DNA of 64,000 nucleotides from assembly GCF_035920345.1 (NCBI RefSeq), contig NZ_CP109149.1, positions 6,944,001-7,008,000 of the forward strand, read 5' to 3'. Within the stretch, counting starts at the first letter, position 1. The number at the start of each line of letters is the position of its first letter. Shown piece by piece: positions 1-9,382 of the stretch. The notes under the pieces are model-generated. The model saw nothing but the letters and a program-made list of their open reading frames with translations, was not told the DNA's origin and did no database searches. The DNA comes from Nocardia vinacea (GTDB lineage: Bacteria; Actinomycetota; Actinomycetes; Mycobacteriales; Mycobacteriaceae). A program made the translations under genes and the position numbers.

Positions 1-1177
1 CGATCAGGTTATGTTTAGCGCTGAGGCGGGCGACGGCGTCGGCGGCGTCGTCAACCGCTTGGTTGCGGGTGGCGAGAATGGCGATGAGGGTGTTGGCTGG
101 GGCAGAGCCAGGGCGGTCCACATTGGTCTTGCCGCTCGGTGTTCCGTCGTCGTTGTAGACCTGCTCGAAGAGGGCAAACCCGGCTGCGAACAGGCCGTCG
201 AGAAGAGTCTCGACGAACTCGATGAGCGGCAGGTCGACATCGGCGGCTTCGGCGTCGGGCAGCCCGTCGACTTCAAGGAGCGTAGGGACTCCCGTGGCGA
301 CGGACTCCCACACGGCCTTCGCCGGGCCGGACAGGTGGCCCAGCTCGATTGCACGGTCGCCAGGTGCGGCAACGCAGTTGAGCGACTCGAACTCGGGGTA
401 GAACGCGCGCCACAAGCCCAGTTGCTCGCCGGTCGGACGCCAGACCGCGGGCAGTTCGGTCGTCCACGTCTTGGTGTCGTCCCCGTCGTAGGAGGTCGGC
501 CAGGCGCGGTAAGGGTTGAAGCCGGGGTCGCCACGCCACGGGTTTTCCGCGATCTCCAGTGGCGGCAGCTGGCCGACGTCGCCGACACCGACATGGATGG
601 GTGCGGTGTAGGTGATCCTGTCGAACAGGTGATGCGGCAGTTGCCATGCCTCGTCGACGAACAGGACGTCGAAGCGGTGGTCGCCATGGAAGGCGGACCC
701 GAAGTGGTTCGAAACGTACTGGCGAGTCATTCCGAACATGTGGGTCGTAGTCAGCACCACGGGCACGTCCTGGGGAATCGCCTTCACGGAGTCGACGACC
801 ATAGCCGACGCCTTGACCCAGTCCGGCACGTCATTGAGGACGCGCGTGGACGCCCAGAGCCACACGCGGTCCTTGCCGACTTCGTCCCCGAGGGACGCGG
901 CGAGTGGCCAAAGCTGCCGGTTCTGGAAGGCAGTCACGGCGACGCGCAGGCACTGGGGCTGAGCGATAACATCGCGGACGAGACCGCGCAACAGGAACGA
1001 CTTGCCCGCACCGGCGGCGGCTTTCAGCAGGATGCGCTGGACGTCGGAGCTGCCGTTAAGCGCGTCGAGGAGCTGTCCCTTGGCGAACTTGGCCGCGGCC
1101 TCGTTCTGGGCCGCGGCGCGCGAGTGGTGACAGGCGTCAGTAGCGACGAGCAACGGTGATTTGAACGTGACGGTCAT
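1..1177 (-). CDS. SF1 superfamily DNA helicase / AAA ATPase, partial (3' end beyond window)
   Basis: Probable ATP-dependent DNA helicase. Reading from the ATG at 1177, the frame stays open to the window edge (392 codons). Walker A is AAAGAGKS at residues 53-60, Walker B is LFVDEA at about 172-177, and GDVGQLPP at 199-206 is the motif III signature of RecD/UvrD/Dna2-type SF1 helicases. The later motifs IV-VI should lie beyond the window. The start is 3 bp after the stop of the Fe-S nuclease gene, so the two form an operon. Long antisense ORFs here lack any motif. The nuclease-then-helicase order recalls Dna2 or AddAB split over two polypeptides. A role in defence or repair is inference. Confidence 0.85.
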   Translation of the reverse strand, partial: MTVTFKSPLLVATDACHHSRAAAQNEAAAKFAKGQLLDALNGSSDVQRILLKAAAGAGKSFLLRGLVRDVIAQPQCLRVAVTAFQNRQLWPLAASLGDEVGKDRVWLWASTRVLNDVPDWVKASAMVVDSVKAIPQDVPVVLTTTHMFGMTRQYVSNHFGSAFHGDHRFDVLFVDEAWQLPHHLFDRITYTAPIHVGVGDVGQLPPLEIAENPWRGDPGFNPYRAWPTSYDGDDTKTWTTELPAVWRPTGEQLGLWRAFYPEFESLNCVAAPGDRAIELGHLSGPAKAVWESVATGVPTLLEVDGLPDAEAADVDLPLIEFVETLLDGLFAAGFALFEQVYNDDGTPSGKTNVDRPGSAPANTLIAILATRNQAVDDAADAVARLSAKHNLI

Positions 1178-1180
1178 TGG

Positions 1181-3913
1181 CTACTCCACGTCGTCCATCG
1201 TCAGGTCCTCGGGCGGTTGCTCGGCCGGCCGGTCGGCCGGGTTGGGCAGGCTCTCGTCAGCGGCGTTGACATCGAACGCGTCCGAGTCGATCACCGGCGG
1301 CCACACCTGCGGGTTGAGCTCACCGCGAGCGCGGCGGCCTGCAAGAATGTCAGACCACTCGGCCTCCGACGTCTCGTGAGGCTTGCAGCACCACTGGTGG
1401 TTTGCGGGGGCGTCGATAAACGAGTCGGGTGTGCATGTCTGCTTCGGCGCGGACGACGAGTCGACGCTCGGCTTCTCCACATTCAGCCACACGTCGCCCT
1501 TGTTGGTGGAGAACCACGAGAAGTCTGCGACGATCAACTCGTCGCCGACGGCGAACCCAGGGTCGTGGTGGGGTGCCCATGTGTAATGGCGAAGCGGTGC
1601 CCCGGTGGCCGCGAGCTCGCCGATGGGCATATGGGAGACCTTGAAGCTGCCCTTCTGGGCCTGGAGGGTCACGTCCTCGGCCTCTACTAGGGCGTAGCCG
1701 TTCAAGTGGAGCGCCACGATGCGCGACTCGTCGCCAATGCGACGGGAGTCGACTTCGAGGGTAAGCGGGTCGTCGATAACGACGCGAGCCAGTGCGAGTT
1801 GTCTGGTGCCCGCGTCCTGGGCAGCGTCGTAGGCGGCGAGCGGGTTCGTCAGGACGGTCACTTGTGCGTCGAACTTGTCGTCCGCTTCGAGCAGCGGCAC
1901 CGCGTCGTTGCGCCACCAGCGGGTGGTGCGACCGAACCGGACGAGGTCGAACGCATGCAAGTTGAGGCGTCGACGCCAGACGCGCTGGGCGTCGGCCTCC
2001 ACGATGCGCACAGCCGGCTGCATCTTCGACAGCTTGAACTCAGCCTGGAGGATCGAGAACGCCTTGTCGAACACGTCGATCTTGTAGGCGAGTTCGGCGC
2101 GGATCAGGTCATTGTAAACGCCCGGCTTCGCCGGCCGCGGAAGCCCGGGCTTGTCGCCTGTAAACGCCTCGTGAATCGCGTTGGACTGGAGGGGTGTCAG
2201 TTGCGCACCGACCGCGTGGTCCGACTTCTCGACCAACTCTTCGAGAGCGCGGTGGTCGATCAGAAGTTCGCTCGGGTCAGCCCACGGCGCGAGGTAGTCG
2301 AGACGAAGCGAGTTGACGGTCGGGCCGCCGGCCGTCACGAGCGACGCGAGCGCCGCCCGTAAGTCGACGATCGTTGAGCGAACCTTCATGGTCCGCGTTC
2401 GGTCCTGCTCCAACAGGAACGAGACGGCCACCCGGTCTTTCTCCGGAAGGCGGGATGGGACGACGGCCGGCTCGCCGTTGTAGGTAAGCGCTGGGCGACC
2501 CTGCTGCTTGTCGCGCTCCCAGCGCACCCGGGAGAGTTCTTTGCCAGCCACGCTGTCGGCGATCGACACTAGGATGTCGGCGGTCGTCGAGTCGGGGACG
2601 ACGAGATGGATAGGAGCAGGATCCTCGGCGTTTGCCTTGAGTTGCTCCGTGATGGACTTGTTGAGCTCCCTGCCGAGGAGCTTCACGATCGATCGCCGGG
2701 TTGCATCGCCGTCTGGGTCATCGCAAACCTCTACGTGCCAGGGTTCGACAGCGTCCTTCGTGACGCGCTGGACGGCGATGCCGTAGACACCGAGGGCCGC
2801 GCCGTCCGACTTGGCCAGCACCACGTTGACCGTGCCGGGCTGCCCGATGGGGTCGAGGCGCCGCTGACCGGACAGCATGCCGGTTCCCGTGAGCGTCGCC
2901 TGGATCTGCTGGCGGACTGAGTTCGCGACCATGCCGACGGGCGTGACGCCGTCGACCAGACCGACGGCCTGTGCCCGGACTTCCGGCTTGACCCCGAGTT
3001 CAATCAGCAGGTCGGTCGGGTCGGTCGACTTCTGCAGCTCGGCACGGCAGTACATGAACATGTCGCAGCTAGGGCAATTGTCCGGGGAGTAAGTTGCCTG
3101 TAGGTGGGCCAGATGAGCTGGCAGGTTGGCGCCGATGTCCGTCGGGAACCTGGCCACTTCTGAAGCGCGTTCTTGGACGCGCATGCGGACCTCTTCGCGG
3201 TGGTCGGTCAAGTTCTCGATCACTGCCGTCGGAGACAGTGAGGCGTTGCGCGGCACGGCGAGCATGCCGAATCTATGAACATCCATTTTGGCGGGTATCC
3301 TCGTCCACGCTGCGGCGGACTCAGCACCAAGGGCGACCTGCAGGAAGCCTTTGAGGAGACGGCCGTCGTCGATCTCGGAGCGAACCCGCTGGTAGTCCTT
3401 GGCGTCGCCGACGATCAGCCAAGACCCGTCAACCTCGCCCCTCTTGTCCGGAACCTTGGGTGCGACCACCGCGAAGTCAGGGCGGGTGTCGGTGGCGTTC
3501 TCGCCTTCGAGCCCGAGGAACGGGACGGCCAACTGGTGGATCAGTGTGGCGTTTCCGTACGCGATGGCAGCGTTGTGCGCCTGTTCCAGGATGGATGCTG
3601 TCTTGGCTGCGTCGATGTGCGCGTCGGCCACGACGACCGCCTTCGGCCGTTTCAAGCCAAGGGCGCCGACGGAGACGGTGACCACCTCGGACGCAAATCG
3701 CTTGTCGCGGATGAGCCGCTCGAACGCCATCGCGCGCATCCAACGCAGCAACGGGATGGTGCTCTGAGGTCCTTTGGAGTGGCCGACCTGTTCGGCGAGT
3801 TTGCGTCGCGTGACGCCAGTGATCAGAGGGTCGGTGCCGCGGAACCGCGCGCACGCTGCGTGTGACGATGCGGCGACGGCGCTGCTTGCGCCGCCAGTTA
3901 CTTTCGACGACAA
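1181..3913 (-). CDS. Cas4/AddB/Dna2-like PD-(D/E)XK nuclease with predicted 4Fe-4S cluster
   Basis: Predicted DNA exonuclease of about 910 aa. The nuclease core shows PDF (Asp146), GDAKDY (Asp170, Lys172) and a following QVALGA (Gln192), matching the D...DxK...Q pattern of RecB-type nucleases, with a possible Glu at 65. One N-terminal Cys (Cys21) and a distal CPSC-x5-C group (Cys280, 283, 289) repeat the 1+3 cysteine layout that holds the 4Fe-4S cluster in Cas4, AddB and Dna2. The remaining ~600 residues are unrecognised. The TTG at 3913 has AGGAGG five bases upstream; another in-frame TTG at 3940 would add 9 residues. The next gene is an SF1 helicase, so the product probably works with it on DNA ends. 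Biological role unknown. Confidence 0.82.
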   Translation of the reverse strand: MSSKVTGGASSAVAASSHAACARFRGTDPLITGVTRRKLAEQVGHSKGPQSTIPLLRWMRAMAFERLIRDKRFASEVVTVSVGALGLKRPKAVVVADAHIDAAKTASILEQAHNAAIAYGNATLIHQLAVPFLGLEGENATDTRPDFAVVAPKVPDKRGEVDGSWLIVGDAKDYQRVRSEIDDGRLLKGFLQVALGAESAAAWTRIPAKMDVHRFGMLAVPRNASLSPTAVIENLTDHREEVRMRVQERASEVARFPTDIGANLPAHLAHLQATYSPDNCPSCDMFMYCRAELQKSTDPTDLLIELGVKPEVRAQAVGLVDGVTPVGMVANSVRQQIQATLTGTGMLSGQRRLDPIGQPGTVNVVLAKSDGAALGVYGIAVQRVTKDAVEPWHVEVCDDPDGDATRRSIVKLLGRELNKSITEQLKANAEDPAPIHLVVPDSTTADILVSIADSVAGKELSRVRWERDKQQGRPALTYNGEPAVVPSRLPEKDRVAVSFLLEQDRTRTMKVRSTIVDLRAALASLVTAGGPTVNSLRLDYLAPWADPSELLIDHRALEELVEKSDHAVGAQLTPLQSNAIHEAFTGDKPGLPRPAKPGVYNDLIRAELAYKIDVFDKAFSILQAEFKLSKMQPAVRIVEADAQRVWRRRLNLHAFDLVRFGRTTRWWRNDAVPLLEADDKFDAQVTVLTNPLAAYDAAQDAGTRQLALARVVIDDPLTLEVDSRRIGDESRIVALHLNGYALVEAEDVTLQAQKGSFKVSHMPIGELAATGAPLRHYTWAPHHDPGFAVGDELIVADFSWFSTNKGDVWLNVEKPSVDSSSAPKQTCTPDSFIDAPANHQWCCKPHETSEAEWSDILAGRRARGELNPQVWPPVIDSDAFDVNAADESLPNPADRPAEQPPEDLTMDDVE

Positions 3914-4179
3914 GCGCCCCTCCTGATGCGACCCACGCAAACCGCTGCAGACGCCGCAGCCAACATCACGACGATGTCAGTGGTCGAACACACGGCTGCA
4001 CTCCTCGGGTTCGCTACATGGGCCGCCATCGTGGAGCCCAACCATCTGACACACTATCGACGGCGTCCGACAGAATCCGGAGAACCTCGCGTGGTGTGAT
4101 CGATTGGGTCACCATCAGTGGACCACAACCCCTGCACGGTTGCATTCGTCGACGCATACCGCCGCGCCGCGGAATATCC

Positions 4180-4923
4180 GTGGCCGCTGAGCTTTTCGAT
4201 TTGACCGGATTGTCGGCCTATCGAGCCGATCTGATGGGGCGACTGGGTAGCAGGGGTGAACCGGCTGCGGGCCATGCTCGCGTCGATCTTCCCGACGCTG
4301 GAGGCAGCCGTTCAACTATTCGGCGCGGTCACCGCTGATTCTGATGTCGGGGTTGTGCACCCCCGCCGAGATCCGAGAAGCCGGAATCAATGGTGTGGCA
4401 GCGTTTCTCGCCGAGAACAAGGCGTGGACGAACGGGATCGAGAGGATCGCCGCAGCTGCGGTGTCTGCGGCCGGCGAGCAGAACGTCACGGTTCCCGCCG
4501 AAGCGGCGCCCGCGGCTTTGACCAAGCGGTCGGCAACCAAGCTTCTCGATCTCGATCGCGAGATCAAAGACCTCGACAAGCAGATCGCTGCTGTCTTCCG
4601 TCGTGCATCCGCACGCATCGATCATCGAGTCGATGCCGGGCATGCGCTCTCATCTGGGCTCGGAATTCCTGGTGGCCATAGGCGGTGACCTGGCAGCGTT
4701 CTCGACGTCGGGTCGCTCGGCGTCCTATGCCGCTCTGGTTCCGGTGCCTCGTGATTCCGGCCGTGTCTCCGGCAACCTGCACAGGCCCAAGCGGTTCAAT
4801 CGGCGGCTACGACGGGTGTTCTATTTGACCGCCCTGTCCGCGATCCGCGCCGAAGACCCGTCGCGAACCTTCTACCAGCGCAAGCGAGCCGATCGACAAG
4901 TCCGCTGCGTGGGGCGATGCTGA
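4180..4923 (+). pseudogene. IS110-family transposase remnant (multiple frameshifts)
   Basis: Translations in three frames join into the middle and C-terminal part of an IS110-type DEDD transposase. They are DLTGLSAYRADL near 4195, VNRLRAMLASIFP near 4258, LCTPAEIREAG near 4350, and the Transposase_20 block SMPGMRSHLGSEF...APVPRDSGR...FYQRKRA from 4620 to 4900. Frame changes near 4250, 4340 and 4620 make it non-functional. The N-terminal DEDD catalytic part was not found. It abuts the decayed IS481 copy, so ISs accumulated here beside the nuclease/helicase pair. Confidence 0.75.
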
Positions 4924-4929
4924 CTGGCC

Positions 4930-6735
4930 GTGCCGAGTGCCGGGTCGTCTGATGAGCGGGATTGGTTGGTAGAGCAACGTTTTCGTGCTGTGCTGGAGGT
5001 GTTGGATGGGTCCGCGGTCAGTGAGGTGGCCGTGCGGTACAGGGTGTCACGGCAGTCGGGTTACAACTGGAAAGGCCAAGTACCAGACGGGCAGGATCGA
5101 GGCGCTGCGCGAGGTGTCGAGCCGGCCGGACGAGTCCGACCCGGGTTTCGGCGGAGGTCGAAGCGCTGGTGTGTGAGATGCGGCGAGTGCATCCACGCTG
5201 GGTGCTCGCCGAATTGCGTTCGAGCTGGCGCGATCTGGGGTGGCTGGGGCGCCGTCGCGGGCGACGGTTCATCGTGTTCTGGTTCGCAATGGCCTGGTTC
5301 GCCGCCAGGAGCAGCAACATCGACGCAAGTACAAGCGGTGGCAGCGTGAGGCACCTATGCATTTGTGGCAGCTGGACCTGGTTGGCGGGCTGTTCCTCAA
5401 GGACGGTCGTGAGTGCAAGATGCTGACTGGGATCGATGATCATTCTCGGTTCGTTGTAGTTGCTGCGGTACTCGCGGTGCCGTCCGGGCAGGCGGTCGCC
5501 GAGGCGTTCCTGAAGGCGATGCGGATCTACGGGGTGCCCGCGGAAGTGCTGACCGACAACGGAAAACAATTCACCGGCCGCTTCCCCAAACCCCGTCCGG
5601 CCGAGGTGCTTTTCGAGCGGGTCTGCCGCGAGAACGGCATCACGGCGCGGCTGACCAACCCGTTCTCGCCGACAGCCACAGGCAAGATCGAGCGTTGGCA
5701 TCAGACACTGCGCCGCGAGCTGCTCGACCCATCGGAGCCGTTCGCGGATCTGCCGACAGCGCAAGCGGCGATCAGCGCGTGGGTTCACAACCATTCGCGC
5801 CCGCACCAGCCACTAGACATGGCGACACCCGCCATCCTGTTCCGCCCCAACGCGCAACCCGAGCCACTCGCGGTCAGCGGCCGCATGGATCCGTTACCAC
5901 ACGAACATCGCGCCGAACCAACCTCATCTCACCGCGAATAGCCCTCCGCAGCAGAGGGATCCGGCTTGATCGTGCTGTCGTCGGCAGGAGCCGTCGAGTT
6001 CGACACCGTTATCGCGCCCAGCGGGCAGATCGCCGTGCTCTCTCCGATGCAGCGTGCAAAGGTCAGCGCGAGCCTCGCGGGCCGGATCGCACACGTGTGC
6101 GCCGACGAGCACAGCATCCACATCCTCATCGACGGCAAGCTGGTCAGAACCGTTCCGCCGAACCTCGGCGCCGAAGAGCTGCAGGAGCTTCGGATGCGCG
6201 GAGCCAGACCCGCAGGACCGCCATCAGCGGCGGCTTCGGCTGCACGAATCGAAACACTCCCCGGGTGCCGTGGTTGAGGTCGACCGAGTCGTCGACGAGA
6301 ACGGCAGGGTCGGCCTGGTCAAATACGACCTGAAGGTCGGCGCCGAACTGTCCCGCAGGAAGATCACCGTGAGACTGAACGGGCACCTCGCCCACATCGT
6401 CAGCGACGGTATCCTCGCCAAAACTCTGCCCTCACCGATCCCTGCCGACGATCGCCGAAAGCTGTGTGGCGCCCCTCTGGCCACGGCTCCGATTCCGCCA
6501 CCGGCCACCTGGACCGATCAGCGTCTAACGCAAAATCTCAACCGACGGGGTTGTCATGGTGGCCCGCCAGTCCCTGCGAATCGGACGCAGCCACGCGGGC
6601 CGGATCGTCACCATCCACGTCGAGGACACACACTTCCGGGTCACCTGCGACGGTGCCGAACTCGGCCTGCACCCACGCACCAGCGATCACCCAATCCGCC
6701 TATGGAAAGCCAAGATCCACGCCCCAAATCTGACC
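4930..6735 (+). pseudogene. IS481-family transposase remnant, long type with C-terminal repeat modules
   Basis: Decayed relative of the intact 614-aa transposase at 50811-52655. The N-terminal HTH is visible from 4930, with frame slips around 5080, 5150 and 5240. From 5240 one frame carries the DDE integrase core with LWQLDLVGG, TDNGKQF and KIERWHQTL, so the three acidic catalytic positions survive. A stop at 5939-5941 cuts it. After that the C-terminal modules continue in other frames: SGQIAVLS...HILIDGK near 6020-6150, then GRVGLVKY...RKITVRLNGHLAH near 6300-6400, and GRIVTIHVEDTHFRV near 6600. Not functional as read. Confidence 0.8.
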
Positions 6736-6749
6736 GCCACATTCAATAC

Positions 6750-6802
6750 GTCCTGAGACCTTCAAGCAGGTCCTGAGCGTCTCGCATCAACCAGGTCCTG
6801 AG
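6750..6802. repeat. IS-end remnants: three copies of GTCCTGAG
   Basis: GTCCTGAG occurs at 6750-6757, 6770-6777 and 6795-6802, just after the decayed IS481 transposase. The complementary CTCAGGAC is the core of the terminal inverted repeat of the intact IS481 element at 50790-52748. The cluster therefore looks like one or more IS481-type 3' ends, perhaps nested insertions. Confidence 0.55.
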
Positions 6803-6810
6803 ACCTCACC

Positions 6811-6939
6811 GATTTCGACATGCGCATCCGCGACACGTACAAGGTCTTGCTGACCCGAGGGATGCAAGGGGTGGTCCTCTACGCGGTCGACCCAGAAATC
6901 CAGGAGTTCACCTTCGGTCTGGCCGATTCCCTCGTATAA
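6811..6939 (+). pseudogene. C-terminal fragment of a DUF2075-type ATPase
   Basis: An open frame with no start reads FDMRIRDTYKVLLTRGM then GVVLYAVDPEIQEF and stops with TAA at 6937-6939. This resembles the C-terminal end of DUF2075 (COG3410) proteins, where an NTYRVLLTRG-type block followed by a short beta strand closes the ATPase domain. Everything upstream has been replaced by IS481-type sequence, so an IS apparently cut the gene and only ~42 codons remain. Confidence 0.6.
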
Positions 6940-7245
6940 CCGACCACCGCTCGAAGCCTGACCGCATCCACTGCTGGAGCAACCAGGCACTACCTCGAAA
7001 CGAGCTCAATGTCCGACCGGTCACCCCGCCGGCGCCAGCAATCCACTCACCCACTGACCCGCACTGGTGTCCAACCCACCACCGATCTTCAGGGGGTTGT
7101 GGCGCGTCAGATTTGTGCTGACCCACCTGTCGGTACGTCAAACTGCCTGCTCGATATCGGGATTCAGCACTCGGATCACCGAGATTCTACTCGGCTCCAT
7201 CATGGCTTTCGGCGAGCGCCACCAGCCACTTGGTACTCTCCGAGC
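6940..7245. other. Intergenic stretch, no gene recognised
   Basis: About 300 bp between the DUF2075 fragment and the YunG gene. Short frames are open but show no recognisable protein. The region must carry the promoter of the YunG-like gene; no clear -10/-35 pair could be chosen by eye. Confidence 0.4.
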
Positions 7246-7644
7246 ATGGGCACGGTCGCCATTGAGGCCCTCCGAGCTGCACTGGAACAGTCGTGGTCAG
7301 TGGATACGAGTGCAGCCTCGGGCTGGACGGAAGCCAACCGCGCAAAGGGACAGTGCGCTGTCACTGCGTGTGTGGTCCAGGACTACCTCGGTGGCGAGAT
7401 TCTCAATACGACTGCCACCCTGCCCAGCGGTGAAACAGTCTCGCATTATTTTAACCTCGTCGATGGCGGCATCGTCGACCTCACCCGGCAGCAGTTTCCG
7501 GATACAACACGGTTTTCTAAGCCAGAACCGAAAAGGAAAGGCTTCGCATCAACCCGCGAGTACTGCCTGTCGTACGAGAGCACGAGACAAAGATATGCAC
7601 TGCTGACTAGACGAGTTGCCAGATATCTTCGCGAGAGAGATTAG
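7246..7644 (+). CDS. YunG family protein
   Basis: A 132-aa protein from the ATG at 7246. WSVDTSAASGW, then GQCAVTACVVQDYLGGEI, SHYFNLVDGGIVDLTRQQF and a basic tail follow the layout of the YunG family: a short cytosolic protein with a conserved CxxTA segment and a DLTRxQF block. The biochemical role of the family is unsettled. A longer upstream reading in the same frame exists, but the ATG fits the family N-terminus. It faces the XRE regulator gene convergently with only 5 bp between stops. Confidence 0.72.
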   Translation: MGTVAIEALRAALEQSWSVDTSAASGWTEANRAKGQCAVTACVVQDYLGGEILNTTATLPSGETVSHYFNLVDGGIVDLTRQQFPDTTRFSKPEPKRKGFASTREYCLSYESTRQRYALLTRRVARYLRERD

Positions 7645-7649
7645 CGGTA

Positions 7650-8858
7650 TCAGCGGGCCGTCCACATACCAAGGAAGCCCCCAGCCTCAGGTACCGATGA
7701 ATACGGTCGCAGATTATCAGCGATCTCGTGAAGTGTTCTTTGAAGGCGGGTCGACGCAACCTTAGCGATGTCCTCAAAGTTGTCGGTCAACACGACACAT
7801 CCCTCGGCAACGTCCCCGGCCCGAATGAAGTTCTGCGCCAAACGGATCTGCCAAGCAGTACGTTCACGAGGATATACCGCCGTGCCGCCTATGGCCGCCT
7901 GCAGATAGGTCGTTGCTGACTGATGATTGCCGAGGCGCATGAAGGCCAGCCCGGTCAAACCACTGAGCTGCGCTTCAGGCAAATGCGCCAGATAGGCGGG
8001 ATCCTGCCCCCTGGTCGAGTCGTACGCGCGGTGCGCCCGACTCACTGCTGCCTCCATAGCGGCACGATCGCCAATCGCGCTGTGCGCTTCGGCCTCGCGG
8101 ATGGCTGCCAGCGCCCGCAGCTTCGGGCCACCCTGCCTCCTAGCCGCAAGCTGCGCGGCTTCAGCCAACTGGACCCCTTCTCTGGGCCGCGAACCCTCGC
8201 GATATGACAACAGGCAGGCATTGATCCACGCGTGAGCAGCAGCGGTACCTTCACCCGCAGCCGTAGCGGCCTGAACGGCATCGGCGTAATAGCGTCTCGC
8301 GTCGCCCCAGCGGCCGGCGTCGTAGTGGACCCATCCTGCAGCAGTCATCATCTCGGCACCGGTGCCGGTCAGGGCCTTACCGACCTCGTCGCTGTAGCTA
8401 CCCAGATCCAGCAGCTGTTCGACATACCGCACTTCGTTGGCGGCGACCTCGCACAACCGATCACCACCAGCTATCAGCTGAAGCTCGTGGATCTGATTGA
8501 CGCTCTTGGTGATTCGCTCGACGTCCGTTTGGCCAAGCCTGACTCCTGCGGAAACCGGCGGAGGGATCTGTCGTCTATCTGCCGCCATAGCAGTACCAAC
8601 TCCGACCGCCCCTGATTTGAAAAATTGGCGTCGGTTCACCTCCGCCTCCTCATCCGACTCCACCACCAATATTGCGAGCGGCACCTGCAGAGCTTTCGCC
8701 ACCCGGCGGAGAACGCGCACATCATAAACGGCCGGGCCATCATGCTCCAGCTGCGAGACAGCGGGCTGCGTGAAGTGCAGGAGTGCGCCGAGTTCCGCCT
8801 GTGTCATACCGATGGATTTGCGTATCCGTCGGATCGTCTCACCGGTCGTCATGTGCAT
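7650..8858 (-). CDS. XRE-family transcriptional regulator with helical (TPR-like) sensor region
   Basis: A 402-aa DNA-binding regulator. Residues ~5-65 are a classic HTH_3 domain (IRRIRKSIGMTQAELGALL, then QPAVSQLEHDGPAVYDV). RRQFFK at ~75 is followed by a long alpha-helical region rich in Ala and Leu with tetratricopeptide-like spacing, typical of large actinomycete XRE regulators. The ATG at 8858 has GGGGAG seven bases upstream. It diverges from the small-gene array starting at 9146, and an inverted repeat lies between them at 8935-8963. Ligand and regulon unknown. Confidence 0.85.
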   Translation of the reverse strand: MHMTTGETIRRIRKSIGMTQAELGALLHFTQPAVSQLEHDGPAVYDVRVLRRVAKALQVPLAILVVESDEEAEVNRRQFFKSGAVGVGTAMAADRRQIPPPVSAGVRLGQTDVERITKSVNQIHELQLIAGGDRLCEVAANEVRYVEQLLDLGSYSDEVGKALTGTGAEMMTAAGWVHYDAGRWGDARRYYADAVQAATAAGEGTAAAHAWINACLLSYREGSRPREGVQLAEAAQLAARRQGGPKLRALAAIREAEAHSAIGDRAAMEAAVSRAHRAYDSTRGQDPAYLAHLPEAQLSGLTGLAFMRLGNHQSATTYLQAAIGGTAVYPRERTAWQIRLAQNFIRAGDVAEGCVVLTDNFEDIAKVASTRLQRTLHEIADNLRPYSSVPEAGGFLGMWTAR

Positions 8859-8934
8859 CGTCGGGCTCCCCGCTACATCATGTTGCGTTCATGGTTATGG
8901 CGGATCGGCATTGACTATCAAGCGTTTTCACGCC

Positions 8935-8963
8935 CATACGGACTTTATACCGATTTCCGTATG
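8935..8963. promoter_or_regulatory. Inverted repeat CATACGG-N15-CCGTATG, candidate operator
   Basis: A perfect 7-bp inverted repeat (8935-8941 and 8957-8963) with an AT-rich spacer holding TTTATACC lies between the XRE regulator and the divergent gene array. It sits in the most AT-rich part of the gap, 80 bp upstream of the regulator start. Position and symmetry suggest an autoregulatory operator; that is inference. Confidence 0.45.
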
Positions 8964-9145
8964 TTTTAAAACGACTCCCCATTTGAGCGGGAAATAACCG
9001 GTTTTGCGGCCCTACGGTCAGCCCTGGTACCCGGCACCGGGCCGACGCCGTACCCCTTGTCCGGCGCACCGGCCCGCCAGAGTGGCAGGCCGGTGGCGAA
9101 AGCCCCCGGTGCCGGGCACCTCCGATCGAGCCCGCCGACCAGGAG

Positions 9146-9376
9146 ATGCCAAAGACGATGGCCACCGCCAATTCCCTTGCCATGTACCAACTCATCGCGC
9201 TGTGCGACGCTGCGGCGCACGCCGCACCGATGGTGCCGTTCACTCCCGCCCAAGCCCACGAAGTCGTTCAGATCCATCTCGCCTGCCGGGCCAAGAACTG
9301 CCCGCGGAAAGCGTCCGCGCTCGACACGCTGGTCGAAGCCGGCCAGATGGTGCTGTCCACGAGTAAGCCGCGGTGA
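9146..9376 (+). CDS. Small hypothetical protein
   Basis: A 76-aa protein beginning MPKTMATAN with no recognised domain. The middle, FTPAQAHEVVQIHLAC followed by CPRKASALDTLVEAGQMV, is helical and contains two Cys residues four apart. AGGAG directly abuts the ATG at 9146, so the in-frame ATG at 9158 is equally likely as the start. The gene is followed 6 bp later by another hypothetical on the same strand and probably opens a polycistron running to 11.8 kb. Confidence 0.55.
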   Translation: MPKTMATANSLAMYQLIALCDAAAHAAPMVPFTPAQAHEVVQIHLACRAKNCPRKASALDTLVEAGQMVLSTSKPR

Positions 9377-9382
9377 TCGGCC

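Noticed and set aside
11..1159. A 382-aa plus-strand frame antisense to the helicase
   Set aside because: No motif or family pattern. The opposite strand carries Walker A, Walker B and GDxxQLPP in a frame continuous with the operon.
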